Positions 9,001-15,920 of a stretch of DNA of 64,000 nucleotides are shown here, in pieces (position 1 is the first letter of the stretch; each line of letters opens with the position of its first letter). This DNA is from Hymenobacter duratus. Lineage in GTDB: Bacteria; Bacteroidota; Bacteroidia; Cytophagales; Hymenobacteraceae. The notes beneath the pieces are model-generated. The model did not search any database and was not told where the DNA came from. It saw only the letters and a program-made list of their open reading frames with translations. A program made the position numbers and the translations under genes. The stretch lies in contig NZ_JACWZZ010000002.1 of the NCBI RefSeq assembly GCF_014698995.1, positions 186,001-250,000 of the forward strand, written 5' to 3'.

Positions 9001-9883
9001 TTACCGCTGGGCCACCGATTCCGGATTGCCGCGCTTCGGGGCTTCCGGCGAGTTTGAAGGCATCGTCGGGACGGTTATTGATGTGCACGAGCAGAAGCTG
9101 GCCGAGCTGGCCCTGCAGCACCTCACCCAGAAACTGCGCACCTCCCGCGACGAAGCCCAGACCCTCAACGTGGAGTTGCGTGAAACCAATGACCAGCTGG
9201 TGCGCACCAACGTCGACTTGGATAATTTCATCTATACCGCGTCGCACGACCTCAAAGCGCCGATTTCCAATATTGAGGGCCTGCTCCACATGTTGCAGGA
9301 TGAGTTGCCGCCGCCGAGCAAGACGGGAGAAGTGCCCCATATTCTGGATCTGATGCAGGAGTCGGTGGACCGCTTCACCCGTACCATCGAGCACCTGACC
9401 GATATCAGCAAGCTGCAGAAAGAGCACGGCCAGCCTGTGGTTGCGGTGCCGCTGGCCGCCGTAATCGAGGACGTGCGCCTCGACCTCGCTCCGCTGCTTC
9501 AGCAAGTAGGCGGGCATCTCAGCGTGCATATAGAGGCGACCCCCACGGTCAATTTTTCTGAAAAAAACCTGCGCTCAGTGGTCTACAACCTGCTGAGCAA
9601 TGCCCTCAAATACCATCACCCCGACCGGGCTCCCGAGGTTCAGGTGCGCACCCGGGTAGAAGCCGCTTATCATGTACTAGAAGTGCAAGACAACGGTCTG
9701 GGGCTGGACCTCACGCGTGAAAAGTCGTTGTTTGCCATGTTCCGGCGGTACCATACCCACGTCGAAGGCTCTGGAATCGGCCTTTACATGGTGAAGAAGA
9801 TGGTGGAGAATACCGGCGGCAAAATTGAAGTGGAAAGTCAGGTCGGCAGCGGCTCCACTTTTTCGGTTTACTTTCCTGCCTAA
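6089..9883 (+). CDS. Multi-PAS sensor histidine kinase (about seven PAS domains)
   Basis: The protein is 1264 residues from the ATG before SDFPPLPVVF. There is no membrane segment, so it is a cytosolic sensor. PAS-like units lie at about 8-138, 163-280, 326-440, 460-570, 630-743, 760-873 and 889-1000, each closing with a V-T-E-Q-like DIT-type motif. A short coiled coil (ANEALEKRVSERTQALQQAQ) links units 2 and 3. The kinase core follows: HisKA with YTASHDLKAPISN (His at about 1053), then HATPase with NLLSNALKYHH, DNGLGLD and GSGIGLYMVKKM at about 1160-1264. Units 2, 3, 5 and 6 are clearly duplicated from one another (PAxIxxLxGP, VNxxYQQLFP, LLGxP, ALPE). No receiver is fused or adjacent, so it is an orphan kinase. 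An upstream in-frame ATG at 5960 gives a 43-residue, Cys-rich extension that looks non-coding. Confidence 0.92.
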   Translation: MSDFPPLPVVFNALPEACLLLSPELIIEAASNSYLAATFTQRESILGKSLFDVFPDNPDAPEAYSSHDLRASLNQVLATGKPHQMARQRYDVPSPQFAGQFVERYWLPCNTPVLDEQQRVTHILHAVVNVTEQVHDEARLLTRQKREEEALAQAEAHRLQLQKLLLQAPALIASLRGPNHVVDIVNEEFRQLFGGRAMEGKPYREAVPELQDQPFFDLLDEVYRTGETYHGNEVLAYIDRTNSGQREALHFNFIYQATRDAAGTITGILIFAYNVEEQVRTRQQVQHLNQDLAAANEALEKRVSERTQALQQAQAEAERQRARLESLFMQTPAAICILDGPDLVYELVNSGYQQLFPGRQLLGQPILQALPEIANHQVYQTFRRVYDTGETQQELGILIPLARPTDGLLEDRYFNYIQQARYSADGLVDGIIVFAFEVTEQLVARQQAEKARLTSETAARQLQLLTDSLPVLIGYVDQNQTYQFANRAYETWFNMAPEELVGRSVRDVIGEAAYARVAGFIERGLAGERLTFDAAMPYRADFTRHIHTSYIPDVRAGKVLGFYSLVADVTEQVQTQQQVQELNQALATINAELQASNQEISSNHTELIRTQQALLDAAQRQIQQRETFYQVFEQTPASIGLLRGPEHRFEYVNEAYQQLFPNRKLLGRPVAEALPETVGQGFLELIDNVYRTGETFFGTELRLSLESSDGTQPNQDVYFTFTYQAYRENGVIIGVSIFAYDVTEQVLARQEREAERQRLENLFMQAPAPITILDGPELVFQLVNPAYQLIFPGRQLLGKPLLAALPELADTLVPSLLRQVYTTGETYVAQEMPLMLARHAGAPLEEIFWTFTYQARRNAQGAIDGVMCFAHEVTDQVWARRVVEEREQSFRQMADSAPAMLWVTDANGYCTYLNYPWYAYTGQTEEQALGMGWVEAVHPEDAAATSAAFVEANTKRQPFHCQYRLRRHDGTYRWATDSGLPRFGASGEFEGIVGTVIDVHEQKLAELALQHLTQKLRTSRDEAQTLNVELRETNDQLVRTNVDLDNFIYTASHDLKAPISNIEGLLHMLQDELPPPSKTGEVPHILDLMQESVDRFTRTIEHLTDISKLQKEHGQPVVAVPLAAVIEDVRLDLAPLLQQVGGHLSVHIEATPTVNFSEKNLRSVVYNLLSNALKYHHPDRAPEVQVRTRVEAAYHVLEVQDNGLGLDLTREKSLFAMFRRYHTHVEGSGIGLYMVKKMVENTGGKIEVESQVGSGSTFSVYFPA

Positions 9884-9945
9884 CGTCTGAGCGCAGCACT
9901 GGCTGCCACTATAGCACCAGCCGGCAGAGCACAGGCCGGCTAGTG

Positions 9946-10341
9946 TTACAGAAAGCGGCGGCGCAATGCCGGCGTCGGAATACGGCATTCCGTCTGCCGG
10001 CCCAGTAGCAGATAGCGGTGGCGAGCTACCAGCTGATACACCCAGTCGCGCAGGAACCGCGGCAGCACCAGTAGAGCCGCTGCGTGGCGCCATCCAGAAT
10101 CCAGCTGTTGCAGAATCAGCAGCACTGCTTCGGAACGCTCATACAGCTGCCCATTACGCAGCAGATAGATGGTGGAAAGGGTTGCCGGCGGCCGCTCGCC
10201 ATGCCGGATCAGTAGCTCGTGGGCTACTGCCGATTGCAAGGATACAAACTGAAAACGCGCTGCTTCATCCCGGTCGATGACAAACTGCACGAACCCATTG
10301 CAGAGGTTACACACCCCATCAAAAAAGATTATATCGTTCAT
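9946..10341 (-). CDS. DUF393 (DCC family) thiol-disulfide oxidoreductase-like protein
   Basis: The 131-residue protein starts with the DCC signature IIFFDGVCNLCNGFVQFVI, whose Cys-x2-Cys resembles a thioredoxin-type redox motif. The middle contains RFQFVSLQS and the end LVARHRYLLLG, both typical of DUF393. The start was placed at the ATG directly before NDIIFFDG; nine residues further upstream in the open frame are not conserved. The family's substrate is unknown. DUF393 proteins are often found beside or fused to HTTM-domain proteins, and here an HTTM gene lies 2.3 kb away in the divergent cassette, with a shared 472-base upstream region. Confidence 0.85.
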   Translation of the reverse strand: MNDIIFFDGVCNLCNGFVQFVIDRDEAARFQFVSLQSAVAHELLIRHGERPPATLSTIYLLRNGQLYERSEAVLLILQQLDSGWRHAAALLVLPRFLRDWVYQLVARHRYLLLGRQTECRIPTPALRRRFL

Positions 10342-10813
10342 CTGGCTTATGGCTACATACGTCGACACCCTTTCGCAAGGCTTATTTGCAATTAACTAAT
10401 ATATGAGTAACAAATGAAGTTTCATCCGCAAGAAAAAAATAATTAAAAAAATCTTTTCAGCCCTTGCATATTATAGTGGATACTTGTTATTTGGTCTTAA
10501 CAATACGCGCTTGCTGCTTGATTAGCAGCCTCTTTTAGTACTGCCTGGTGAAACGCCGGCAGATAGTACCGCGCCCTACTACCACCAACTACCTATTGCA
10601 CCTGGCTTCCTGAACTTAATGTGCTTTTGCACATTGACAGGAATGCTATTGCCGCATGATTCGTTTGCCAACAGCAAGCGAGACGGCCTGTTATACCCTT
10701 AAAATCCTACTTCCAGCCAGCAACAATCTACTGGTTACATAATAGCATTACCCCTCCTGGTCACTCTGGTACCAGTACAATTCATTTTTTTCAACCTTCA
10801 CATCTTTCCAACG
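10342..10813. other. AT-rich intergenic region upstream of the small-peptide cassette
   Basis: This stretch of 472 bases between divergent genes is clearly richer in A and T than its surroundings, especially 10425-10500. It contains a small perfect inverted repeat AATGTGC-TTTT-GCACATT at 10618-10635, about 180 bases before the first peptide gene, which could be an operator. I see no convincing gene and no fully matching TAnnTTTG promoter; TTG at 10464-10466 followed by TTATTTG at 10487-10493 is only a weak candidate. Confidence 0.45.
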
Positions 10814-11167
10814 ATGAAAAATTTACGCAAGATGAAACGGCCCATTGCGGCTGCAGTGTTGAGCCTATCCCTTTTCCAATTCTCCATCCAAAATGCAGTG
10901 GCCGTTGGCAGCTACCAGCAGGCGCCAACCTACGCTTCCATGCAAAGCCAGCAGGACCTGGCTTTTGGCTGGGCTGCTATTGCCGCGGGTGTTGCCGTGG
11001 TGGGCGCAGCTGTGGGTGCAGTGGTAGGGGCTTATGAGATAGGCACCATCGTTGGGCACGCCGCGCATGACTTACTGGGCCGCTCTAACGATATGGCCAG
11101 CAACTATGAGCGGGCCAGCTATGTAGCCGGCGACTTTTCTCAATTCGACAACGTGAGCCACAATTAA
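10814..11167 (+). CDS. Small secreted hydrophobic peptide precursor (copy 1 of a pair)
   Basis: The product is 117 residues. Residues 1-30 form a signal peptide: basic start (KNLRKMKR), hydrophobic core, and probable cleavage after Ala30. The mature part has a Gln-rich entry, a long Gly/Ala/Val helix-like stretch at about 49-82 with GxxxG-like spacing, then SNDMAS (91-96) and DFSQFD (107-112). There is no cysteine. The neighbour at 11178 repeats the same blocks, so the two are a tandem gene family. I do not recognise a named family. Position ahead of DUF5819- and HTTM-type genes suggests a substrate of those proteins, by analogy with SdpC, which SdpA and SdpB mature into a membrane-active toxin. 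That role is an inference. Confidence 0.75.
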   Translation: MKNLRKMKRPIAAAVLSLSLFQFSIQNAVAVGSYQQAPTYASMQSQQDLAFGWAAIAAGVAVVGAAVGAVVGAYEIGTIVGHAAHDLLGRSNDMASNYERASYVAGDFSQFDNVSHN

Positions 11168-11177
11168 GCAGCTGACT

Positions 11178-11513
11178 ATGAAAACCTTCCACAAATTTCA
11201 GCGCGTCATTGCAGCCTGCCTGCTCACAATTTTGCTGTTCACGGCGTCTATGCAGAATACCGTAGCCTTGGGAACCTACACCCAGGCCACGCCACTTCAG
11301 TCACAAAATGCTATGCTGGAGGAAGCTGTGTTCCCAGCTGTAGCGGCTGTGGCATTCGGCGTAGTGGTGGTGGGCGCTTTCGCCTACGGTGTGTATACCG
11401 GCTACCGCGAGGCGGCCAATGGCGACAGCAACAACATGGCAAATTCGGTGCTGCTTGACCCATATCAGAGCAACGATTTTTCGGAATTTGACCTGAAAGC
11501 CGCTGCTATCTAG
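11178..11513 (+). CDS. Small secreted hydrophobic peptide precursor (copy 2 of a pair)
   Basis: The 111-residue product is a diverged duplicate of the preceding gene, 10 bases downstream. Shared blocks in the same order are: basic start, S-x-QN-x-VA-x-G-[ST]-Y-x-QA around the predicted cleavage site after residue 30, a hydrophobic segment at about 49-75 rich in Ala, Val and Gly, SNNMAN at 84-89 and DFSEFD at 100-105. The only cysteine is inside the signal peptide, so a disulfide like that of the Bacillus SDP toxin is not possible in the mature part. The two genes are surely co-transcribed. Function is unknown; a toxin, signal or surface peptide is possible. Confidence 0.73.
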   Translation: MKTFHKFQRVIAACLLTILLFTASMQNTVALGTYTQATPLQSQNAMLEEAVFPAVAAVAFGVVVVGAFAYGVYTGYREAANGDSNNMANSVLLDPYQSNDFSEFDLKAAAI

Positions 11514-11526
11514 GCGTTACCGGCAG

Positions 11527-11562
11527 TAGCATCCCCCGGCCAGGAGGGGTTTGGGGATGCTA
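11527..11562 (+). terminator. Hairpin after the peptide gene pair
   Basis: A 10-bp perfect stem (TAGCATCCCC at 11527-11536 with its complement at 11553-11562) closes a 16-base loop 13 bases after the second peptide gene. There is no T-run, so it may be a weak terminator or an RNA-stabilising 3' end rather than a full stop. Confidence 0.5.
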
Positions 11563-11940
11563 TACCCTCGCAAAACGCCCGTGCAGTTCGCTTAGCCGGC
11601 ATAGTACAATTTATCCGGCATCATTAGCTCACACGCTGCCACACAGTACCTATTTGCAGCAGGGCATTCGGCAACTATCGCCCATCCCTGCAGCTGATGT
11701 CAACGTCAGCTGATCAATATGCAATCAGCACGACATAGTACTACTCTGCTTGCCTGTCGGCTCCCGCAGGTATCACTGCAGAGTACAGACTCTGATTCTG
11801 AATCATTGTAGGAGTCCCTTACGCACTTGCGCCTCTGCTCCCGCCTGACTACGAAAACCAAAGAATAGTTCTGTTTTAGCTGCACTTCACCACCCTTGGC
11901 AATAGTGCCTGACCAGCTTTTCTCACCCTTGCTGTGCCCT
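11563..11940. other. Gene-free stretch between peptide genes and membrane-protein genes
   Basis: About 380 bases without a convincing gene. It holds a 7-bp inverted repeat CAGCTGA/TCAGCTG at 11691-11697 and 11706-11712. The only longer open frame is on the minus strand (11706-11966), overlaps the next gene and lacks any family feature. It probably contains the promoter for the DUF5819 gene, but no clear element is visible. Confidence 0.4.
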
Positions 11941-12654
11941 ATGAAACCGAAACTTCTACCCCGCATTCTATTTTCCGGGCGCTACTGGTGGCTGCTGCAT
12001 ACCAGCCTGGTAATGATACTGATAGGCCACTTTACGGTAGTAGCGTTCAGTATGCTCCCGGCCAACCCGATCAGCCATCAATACAAATACCAGATTCAGG
12101 GCTACATGAATCCGTGGTTTTCGCAGACCTGGAACCTGTTTGCGCCTAATCCTATTGCGGCCAACCAGCGGCTGCTGTTTCAGTACGAAGTGTTTCAGAA
12201 GGGGAAGGCCCTTAATTCTGGCTGGGTTGATGTGGTGGAGCCGCTCACGGATCTGAAAAAAGTCAGCTACTGGTCGCCGGTGCAGCGCATCCTCAAGCAC
12301 ATGTCGGCCTCAACGAACGAGGTGATTGAGACGCAGAACAAGGCCTTCCGCTTTGCAGCCCGCCAGGATACGCTGGCCAAGGACACGGCCAAAACCAAGC
12401 GTTTTCTGCGCGCTGTGGTCAAACAGTCGCCGGGCCACCGGGCTATTCTGCAGTACTCGCGCCACACGCTGCAACGCCTCACGCAGGCAAACCCCACCTG
12501 GAACCGGGCCGATTCGGTGCGTGTGACCTACCGCATCATGAGCCAGGAATTTCCGCGCTTTTCCAAGCGCGAGCAGGATTACTTCAACGAGAAGAATTCG
12601 CGCTACACGCACATGACCAGTGAGGCCTATCTGCTGCACGTGGCCCGCCGCTAA
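11941..12654 (+). CDS. DUF5819 / SdpA-like membrane-anchored protein
   Basis: The 237-residue protein has one N-terminal membrane segment (about 14-38, YWWLLHTSLVMILIGHF) and a large non-cytoplasmic domain. The motif NPWFSQTWNLFAPNP just after the anchor is the recognisable signature of DUF5819 and recalls the aromatic W-x-FF block of SdpA, which with SdpB matures the SdpC toxin in Bacillus. The start was set at the ATG before KPKLLPRIL; the open frame extends 15 residues upstream without conservation. An HTTM gene follows 27 bases later, as expected for this pair. No catalytic residues are known for the family. Family assignment was made by eye and should be confirmed by profile search. Confidence 0.7.
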   Translation: MKPKLLPRILFSGRYWWLLHTSLVMILIGHFTVVAFSMLPANPISHQYKYQIQGYMNPWFSQTWNLFAPNPIAANQRLLFQYEVFQKGKALNSGWVDVVEPLTDLKKVSYWSPVQRILKHMSASTNEVIETQNKAFRFAARQDTLAKDTAKTKRFLRAVVKQSPGHRAILQYSRHTLQRLTQANPTWNRADSVRVTYRIMSQEFPRFSKREQDYFNEKNSRYTHMTSEAYLLHVARR

Positions 12655-12681
12655 CCTGTCTTCACCTCATTTTACTTCGCC

Positions 12682-13653
12682 ATGCTTCCCACTTCTGATT
12701 TGCTGCGCAATTCTATGGGCCTGTCGGTATTCCGGTGCCTGCTGGCCGGGCTGGTCATGAAAAATATGATTTTCTACCTACCGATGGCCGATAATCTGCT
12801 GGGGCCCCAGGCTATTGTAGACTATGACACATACCTGGGGCTTATGCACGCTTACGGCCTGGAGGCCCTGCTCTATCCGTTTCATGTGCCCTACGCGCCG
12901 CAGGCTTTTGTGCTGGTCACGTTTGTAGTGGCTTTTCTGCTCTTTTTTGGGGTGTTCGGGCGCGTTACGGCATTTGTGTTGTGGCTACTGCTCCTGCTCT
13001 TCAAGCAGCGCAACGGCTTCATTCTCGACGGCTCCGACAACGTGATTGAAGTAACGCTGCCGTTTCTCATTTTGGCCGATGCCTACCGCTACAACACGCT
13101 GAGCACCGGCTCCCGCTGGCAGTGGCCGGCTTCTTTGAGCAAGGCGGGCCAACTTGTGATGCGCTATGCCTCCCTGGCCCTGTTGATTCAGATCTGCTAT
13201 GTGTACTTCTTCACGGCGCTGGCCAAACTGCAGGGTGACTTGTGGCTGAACGGTACTGCCACCTACTACACCATGCGCGTGGACGAGTTCCGGCAAACCA
13301 GTTGGAATATTCCGCTGACGGAGAACCACTATTTTGTGGTACTGAGCACCTATTTCACCATTCTGTGGGAACTGTCTTTTGCCTTCCTGATCTGGTTCAG
13401 ACCCACAAAATGGCCGGTAATTGTAGGCGGCGTACTGCTGCACCTAGGTATCTGGTACTTCATGCGCATCGACAACTTTTCCTGGATCATGATTGGATCT
13501 TACGCCATGTTCATCACCAACCGAAACTACGTGCATGCCCTGGCTTACGTGCGGCGCTTTCTGCCACGCCGGAGCCGGGCCCCACAGCCCGTTTCTGAGC
13601 TGGGACAAACCGTGGTGGTCCACAGTGAGCAATCCATTTCTTCTCAAAACTAA
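12682..13653 (+). CDS. HTTM-domain membrane protein (SdpB / gamma-carboxylase-like)
   Basis: The 323-residue protein has six to eight membrane segments and the HTTM (horizontally transferred transmembrane) pattern: RNGFILDGSDNVIEVTLPF in the middle, YFFTALAKLQGDLWLNGTA, and LLHLGIWYFMRIDNFSWIM near the end. HTTM is the membrane domain shared by vitamin-K gamma-glutamyl carboxylase and bacterial SdpB. It is not long enough to be a full carboxylase, so the SdpB comparison is closer. The gene is flanked by the DUF5819 gene 27 bases upstream and a small membrane gene 6 bases downstream, so all are probably in one operon. A role in processing the two small secreted peptides is inferred from this order. 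Confidence 0.85.
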   Translation: MLPTSDLLRNSMGLSVFRCLLAGLVMKNMIFYLPMADNLLGPQAIVDYDTYLGLMHAYGLEALLYPFHVPYAPQAFVLVTFVVAFLLFFGVFGRVTAFVLWLLLLLFKQRNGFILDGSDNVIEVTLPFLILADAYRYNTLSTGSRWQWPASLSKAGQLVMRYASLALLIQICYVYFFTALAKLQGDLWLNGTATYYTMRVDEFRQTSWNIPLTENHYFVVLSTYFTILWELSFAFLIWFRPTKWPVIVGGVLLHLGIWYFMRIDNFSWIMIGSYAMFITNRNYVHALAYVRRFLPRRSRAPQPVSELGQTVVVHSEQSISSQN

Positions 13654-13659
13654 GCGCTC

Positions 13660-13980
13660 ATGACAGTTTTCCTGATTCTGTTGTTGTCTCATCTCGCTAC
13701 CACAGCAGCCAGCCTGAGGCTACACCGCCGCCTGTTTGCCGGCCGTTCTTTTCAGTTTCCCCGAACCATAGATACAGCCGTGCAGGATCCGGTTTTCCGG
13801 GCGTTGCTGCTACTGGGCATCATTCTGCCCTACGTCGTTGCATTGATAATTAATACGTTGGTTTTCAAGCTGGATTATGCATCCGGGCGCTATACCTGGA
13901 CACTGGCACTACATACCAGCCTGAGCATCCTGTACTACCAAGCCAGCCTCCGTGCTGCGTCCAAGAAAAAACGTTCTTAG
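13660..13980 (+). CDS. Small membrane protein of the HTTM cassette
   Basis: The 106-residue protein has about three hydrophobic segments (VFLILLLSHLATTAASL, ALLLLGIILPYVVALII and a weaker one in TWTLALHTSLSILYY) and a basic tail KKKRS. The start is 6 bases after the HTTM stop codon, so translation is probably coupled. I recognise no family. As a small polytopic protein at the end of a peptide-maturation-like operon it is a candidate immunity or accessory protein, which is inference only. Confidence 0.7.
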   Translation: MTVFLILLLSHLATTAASLRLHRRLFAGRSFQFPRTIDTAVQDPVFRALLLLGIILPYVVALIINTLVFKLDYASGRYTWTLALHTSLSILYYQASLRAASKKKRS

Positions 13981-13991
13981 CTCTACTTACT

Positions 13992-14537
13992 ATGAAAAAA
14001 GATCTTCTTTTTCCTTTGCTGACCTGGTCCCTCCTGACATCGTTGGTATACCTGGCAATGCTTTATGCGGTATTCTACAACTGGATGGATGCTGATACCG
14101 GATTATTCCGCGACGACAAGATGATTCTGCTGCCTGTGGTGCCGGGGCTGCTGATGCTGCTGGCGGAAGGACTGCTCCACACATTTCCAATTTACCAGCA
14201 CCGCGCAGAGGCGTTCCGCAACCACCTGAATCCGGTAAAAGGCATCTGGCTGCTGCTAGTGCTTTCATTGGGCACGTTGGTGTTCTGCTTTTCCCTCGAT
14301 CTGCTTTACTGCCAGTTTGTGGATGCCAGCATTCCGCAGACCTACGCCGAAACCGTGGCCCAGATGTCGCTGAAAGGCGGGCGTGTCCCCGACGATTCTG
14401 TTGTTCGCTCGTTCGCGCAACTGCCCTTTTTCGCACAAAACATCTTCATGAACATCATTTCCATCATTCTGGGCAACGTGCTGGCCCTCATGATTGGCCG
14501 TAGTATCGCGAAGCCCCTAGTGCCACAGCTCACCTGA
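13992..14537 (+). CDS. Polytopic membrane protein, DUF4199-like
   Basis: The 181-residue protein has four membrane segments at about 8-28, 45-65, 86-108 and 148-170. The pattern of a central soluble loop (FVDASIPQTYAETVAQMSL) followed by a final helix with NIISIILGNVLALMIGRSI is reminiscent of DUF4199, a Bacteroidota membrane family of unknown function; the match is by eye. The gene starts 11 bases after the preceding small membrane gene and is followed by a strong bidirectional terminator, so it ends the operon. It is the second candidate for a self-protection protein in the cassette. Confidence 0.68.
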   Translation: MKKDLLFPLLTWSLLTSLVYLAMLYAVFYNWMDADTGLFRDDKMILLPVVPGLLMLLAEGLLHTFPIYQHRAEAFRNHLNPVKGIWLLLVLSLGTLVFCFSLDLLYCQFVDASIPQTYAETVAQMSLKGGRVPDDSVVRSFAQLPFFAQNIFMNIISIILGNVLALMIGRSIAKPLVPQLT

Positions 14538-14607
14538 GACCTTATTCCGGCACCCAGAGTAAGCAGCCAAGCAGTACGCCCGAACTTCTGTTCTGGAGAC
14601 TGAAACG

Positions 14608-14660
14608 AAAAAGGGCCGGACGGCTTCTGGCACTTGTTCCGAAACCGCCCGGCCCTTTTT
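14608..14660. terminator. Bidirectional terminator between the cassette and hom
   Basis: The arms AAAAAGGGCCGGACGG (14608-14623) and its complement (14645-14660) form a 16-bp stem with one wobble pair; T-runs lie on both strands. It serves the + strand cassette and the - strand hom gene, whose stop codon directly abuts it. Confidence 0.9.
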
Positions 14661-15920
14661 CTATTGCATATTGCCGATGGCACCAGCGGCAGCTTCTACT
14701 GCTTGGGCAGCCCGTAATGTGCCCGGTAGCCGCACCACACAAATACCTGGCTCCCGCAGCCAGCGGGCCTGCGCCAGCTGTTCCAGCCCAATAGTACCGG
14801 TCAGGTAGTGGCCCCGCGCATCAGATTGGAACTGCTCATGCACTCGGCGGAAATCGGTGGGGTCTGGGGCTGTTTCCGCCGTAAACGTAACCAGCACTTC
14901 CACCTCGGCGGCGGCGGCCCCCAACGCCAGATGGGTTTGCTGGCGCAGTTTTTTGTACTCGTAGCGGTAGCCATAGGTGAGGGCCGACAGGTCGCTGAGC
15001 ACGGCCGAAGCGGTAGGAAAAGCCCCGGCACCGCGGCCCAGGAAAAACTGCCGGTCGGCGAAACTGCTTTGGGTGATGAGGCCATTGTATTCGTCGTGCA
15101 CATGCGCTAGTTCGTGCTCCGGCTTCACCAGGGTAGGCAGCACCGCCGCCGCAATAGTGCCGTTGGGCAAGCGCCGCGCTTCTGCCACCAGCTTCAGAGC
15201 ATAGCCTTGCTCCTTCGCATACGCCGTAGCCAGTGGGCTTAGCCTGTCGATGCCAAGCGTAAGCAGTTGCTCAGGGGCCACTACCAGCCCAAAGGCATGG
15301 GCTAGCAGCAGCACCAGCTTGTTGCGAGCATCAAGACCTTCCACATCCAGAGCGGGGTTGCTCTCGGCGAAGCCCAAGGCCTGCGCTTGGCTTAATGCCT
15401 GCCCAAACGACAAGGCGTCGCGGTGCATGGCCGTAAGAATGTAATTGGTGGAGCCGTTGATGATGCCTTCCACCGACTCCAGCAAATCCGTGTCGTAGTA
15501 CTCTTCCAGATTGCGGATTACGGGCAGGCTGGCACAGGCAGCTGCTTCGTAGAGGAGCGGCGTGCCCGTTTCGCGCTGCAACTCAATAAGCTCCCCCAGA
15601 TGCTCAGACAGCATCTTTTTGTTAGCCGTTACGACTGCTTTGCCCCGGCGCAGTGCCTCGGTCACAATAAGGTAGGCTTCATCAGCATCGTCAATCAATT
15701 CCACTATTACGTCCAACGCAGGGTCGTCGAGCAAGTCGTGGCGGCTGAAGGTAAACAGGCCCAGAGGCAACGTACGCGGCTTGGCGCGGTCCTTCACCCC
15801 GATGCGCCCGATGCGGGCCCGCAGGCCCGGCGTACGCTCCAGTACCGTGTGCAGCCCCTGCCCTACTACCCCGAAGCCAAACAGCCCGATATTGATGTCT
15901 TTACGCAGCATATTCAACAC
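14661..15920 (-). CDS. hom: Homoserine dehydrogenase
   Basis: The 419-residue enzyme reduces aspartate semialdehyde to homoserine, the branch point to threonine and methionine. Visible features: Rossmann motif GLFGFGVVGQG at the N-terminus, VTANKKMLSEH, and the catalytic region GIINGSTNYIL with LGFAESNPALDVEGLDARNK, where Glu, Asp and Lys bind substrate. The end contains a partly conserved ACT-like region. There is no fused aspartokinase. A SAM-I riboswitch with attenuator lies 270-380 bases upstream on the same strand, so expression should fall when S-adenosylmethionine is abundant. ATGs at 15920 and 15911 are both possible. Confidence 0.95.
   Translation of the reverse strand: MLNMLRKDINIGLFGFGVVGQGLHTVLERTPGLRARIGRIGVKDRAKPRTLPLGLFTFSRHDLLDDPALDVIVELIDDADEAYLIVTEALRRGKAVVTANKKMLSEHLGELIELQRETGTPLLYEAAACASLPVIRNLEEYYDTDLLESVEGIINGSTNYILTAMHRDALSFGQALSQAQALGFAESNPALDVEGLDARNKLVLLLAHAFGLVVAPEQLLTLGIDRLSPLATAYAKEQGYALKLVAEARRLPNGTIAAAVLPTLVKPEHELAHVHDEYNGLITQSSFADRQFFLGRGAGAFPTASAVLSDLSALTYGYRYEYKKLRQQTHLALGAAAAEVEVLVTFTAETAPDPTDFRRVHEQFQSDARGHYLTGTIGLEQLAQARWLREPGICVVRLPGTLRAAQAVEAAAGAIGNMQ

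Noticed and set aside
10618..10635. CRP-type binding site
   Set aside because: TGTGC-N4-GCACA resembles a CRP site but has the wrong half-site and spacing; kept only as a possible operator.
10814..11513. Direct assignment of the peptides as SdpC
   Set aside because: They are shorter, lack the two cysteines of mature SDP and have different conserved blocks; only the operon context is similar.
11706..11966. 86-residue minus-strand gene in the cassette gap
   Set aside because: It overlaps the start of the DUF5819 gene on the other strand and has no signal peptide, membrane segment or known motif.
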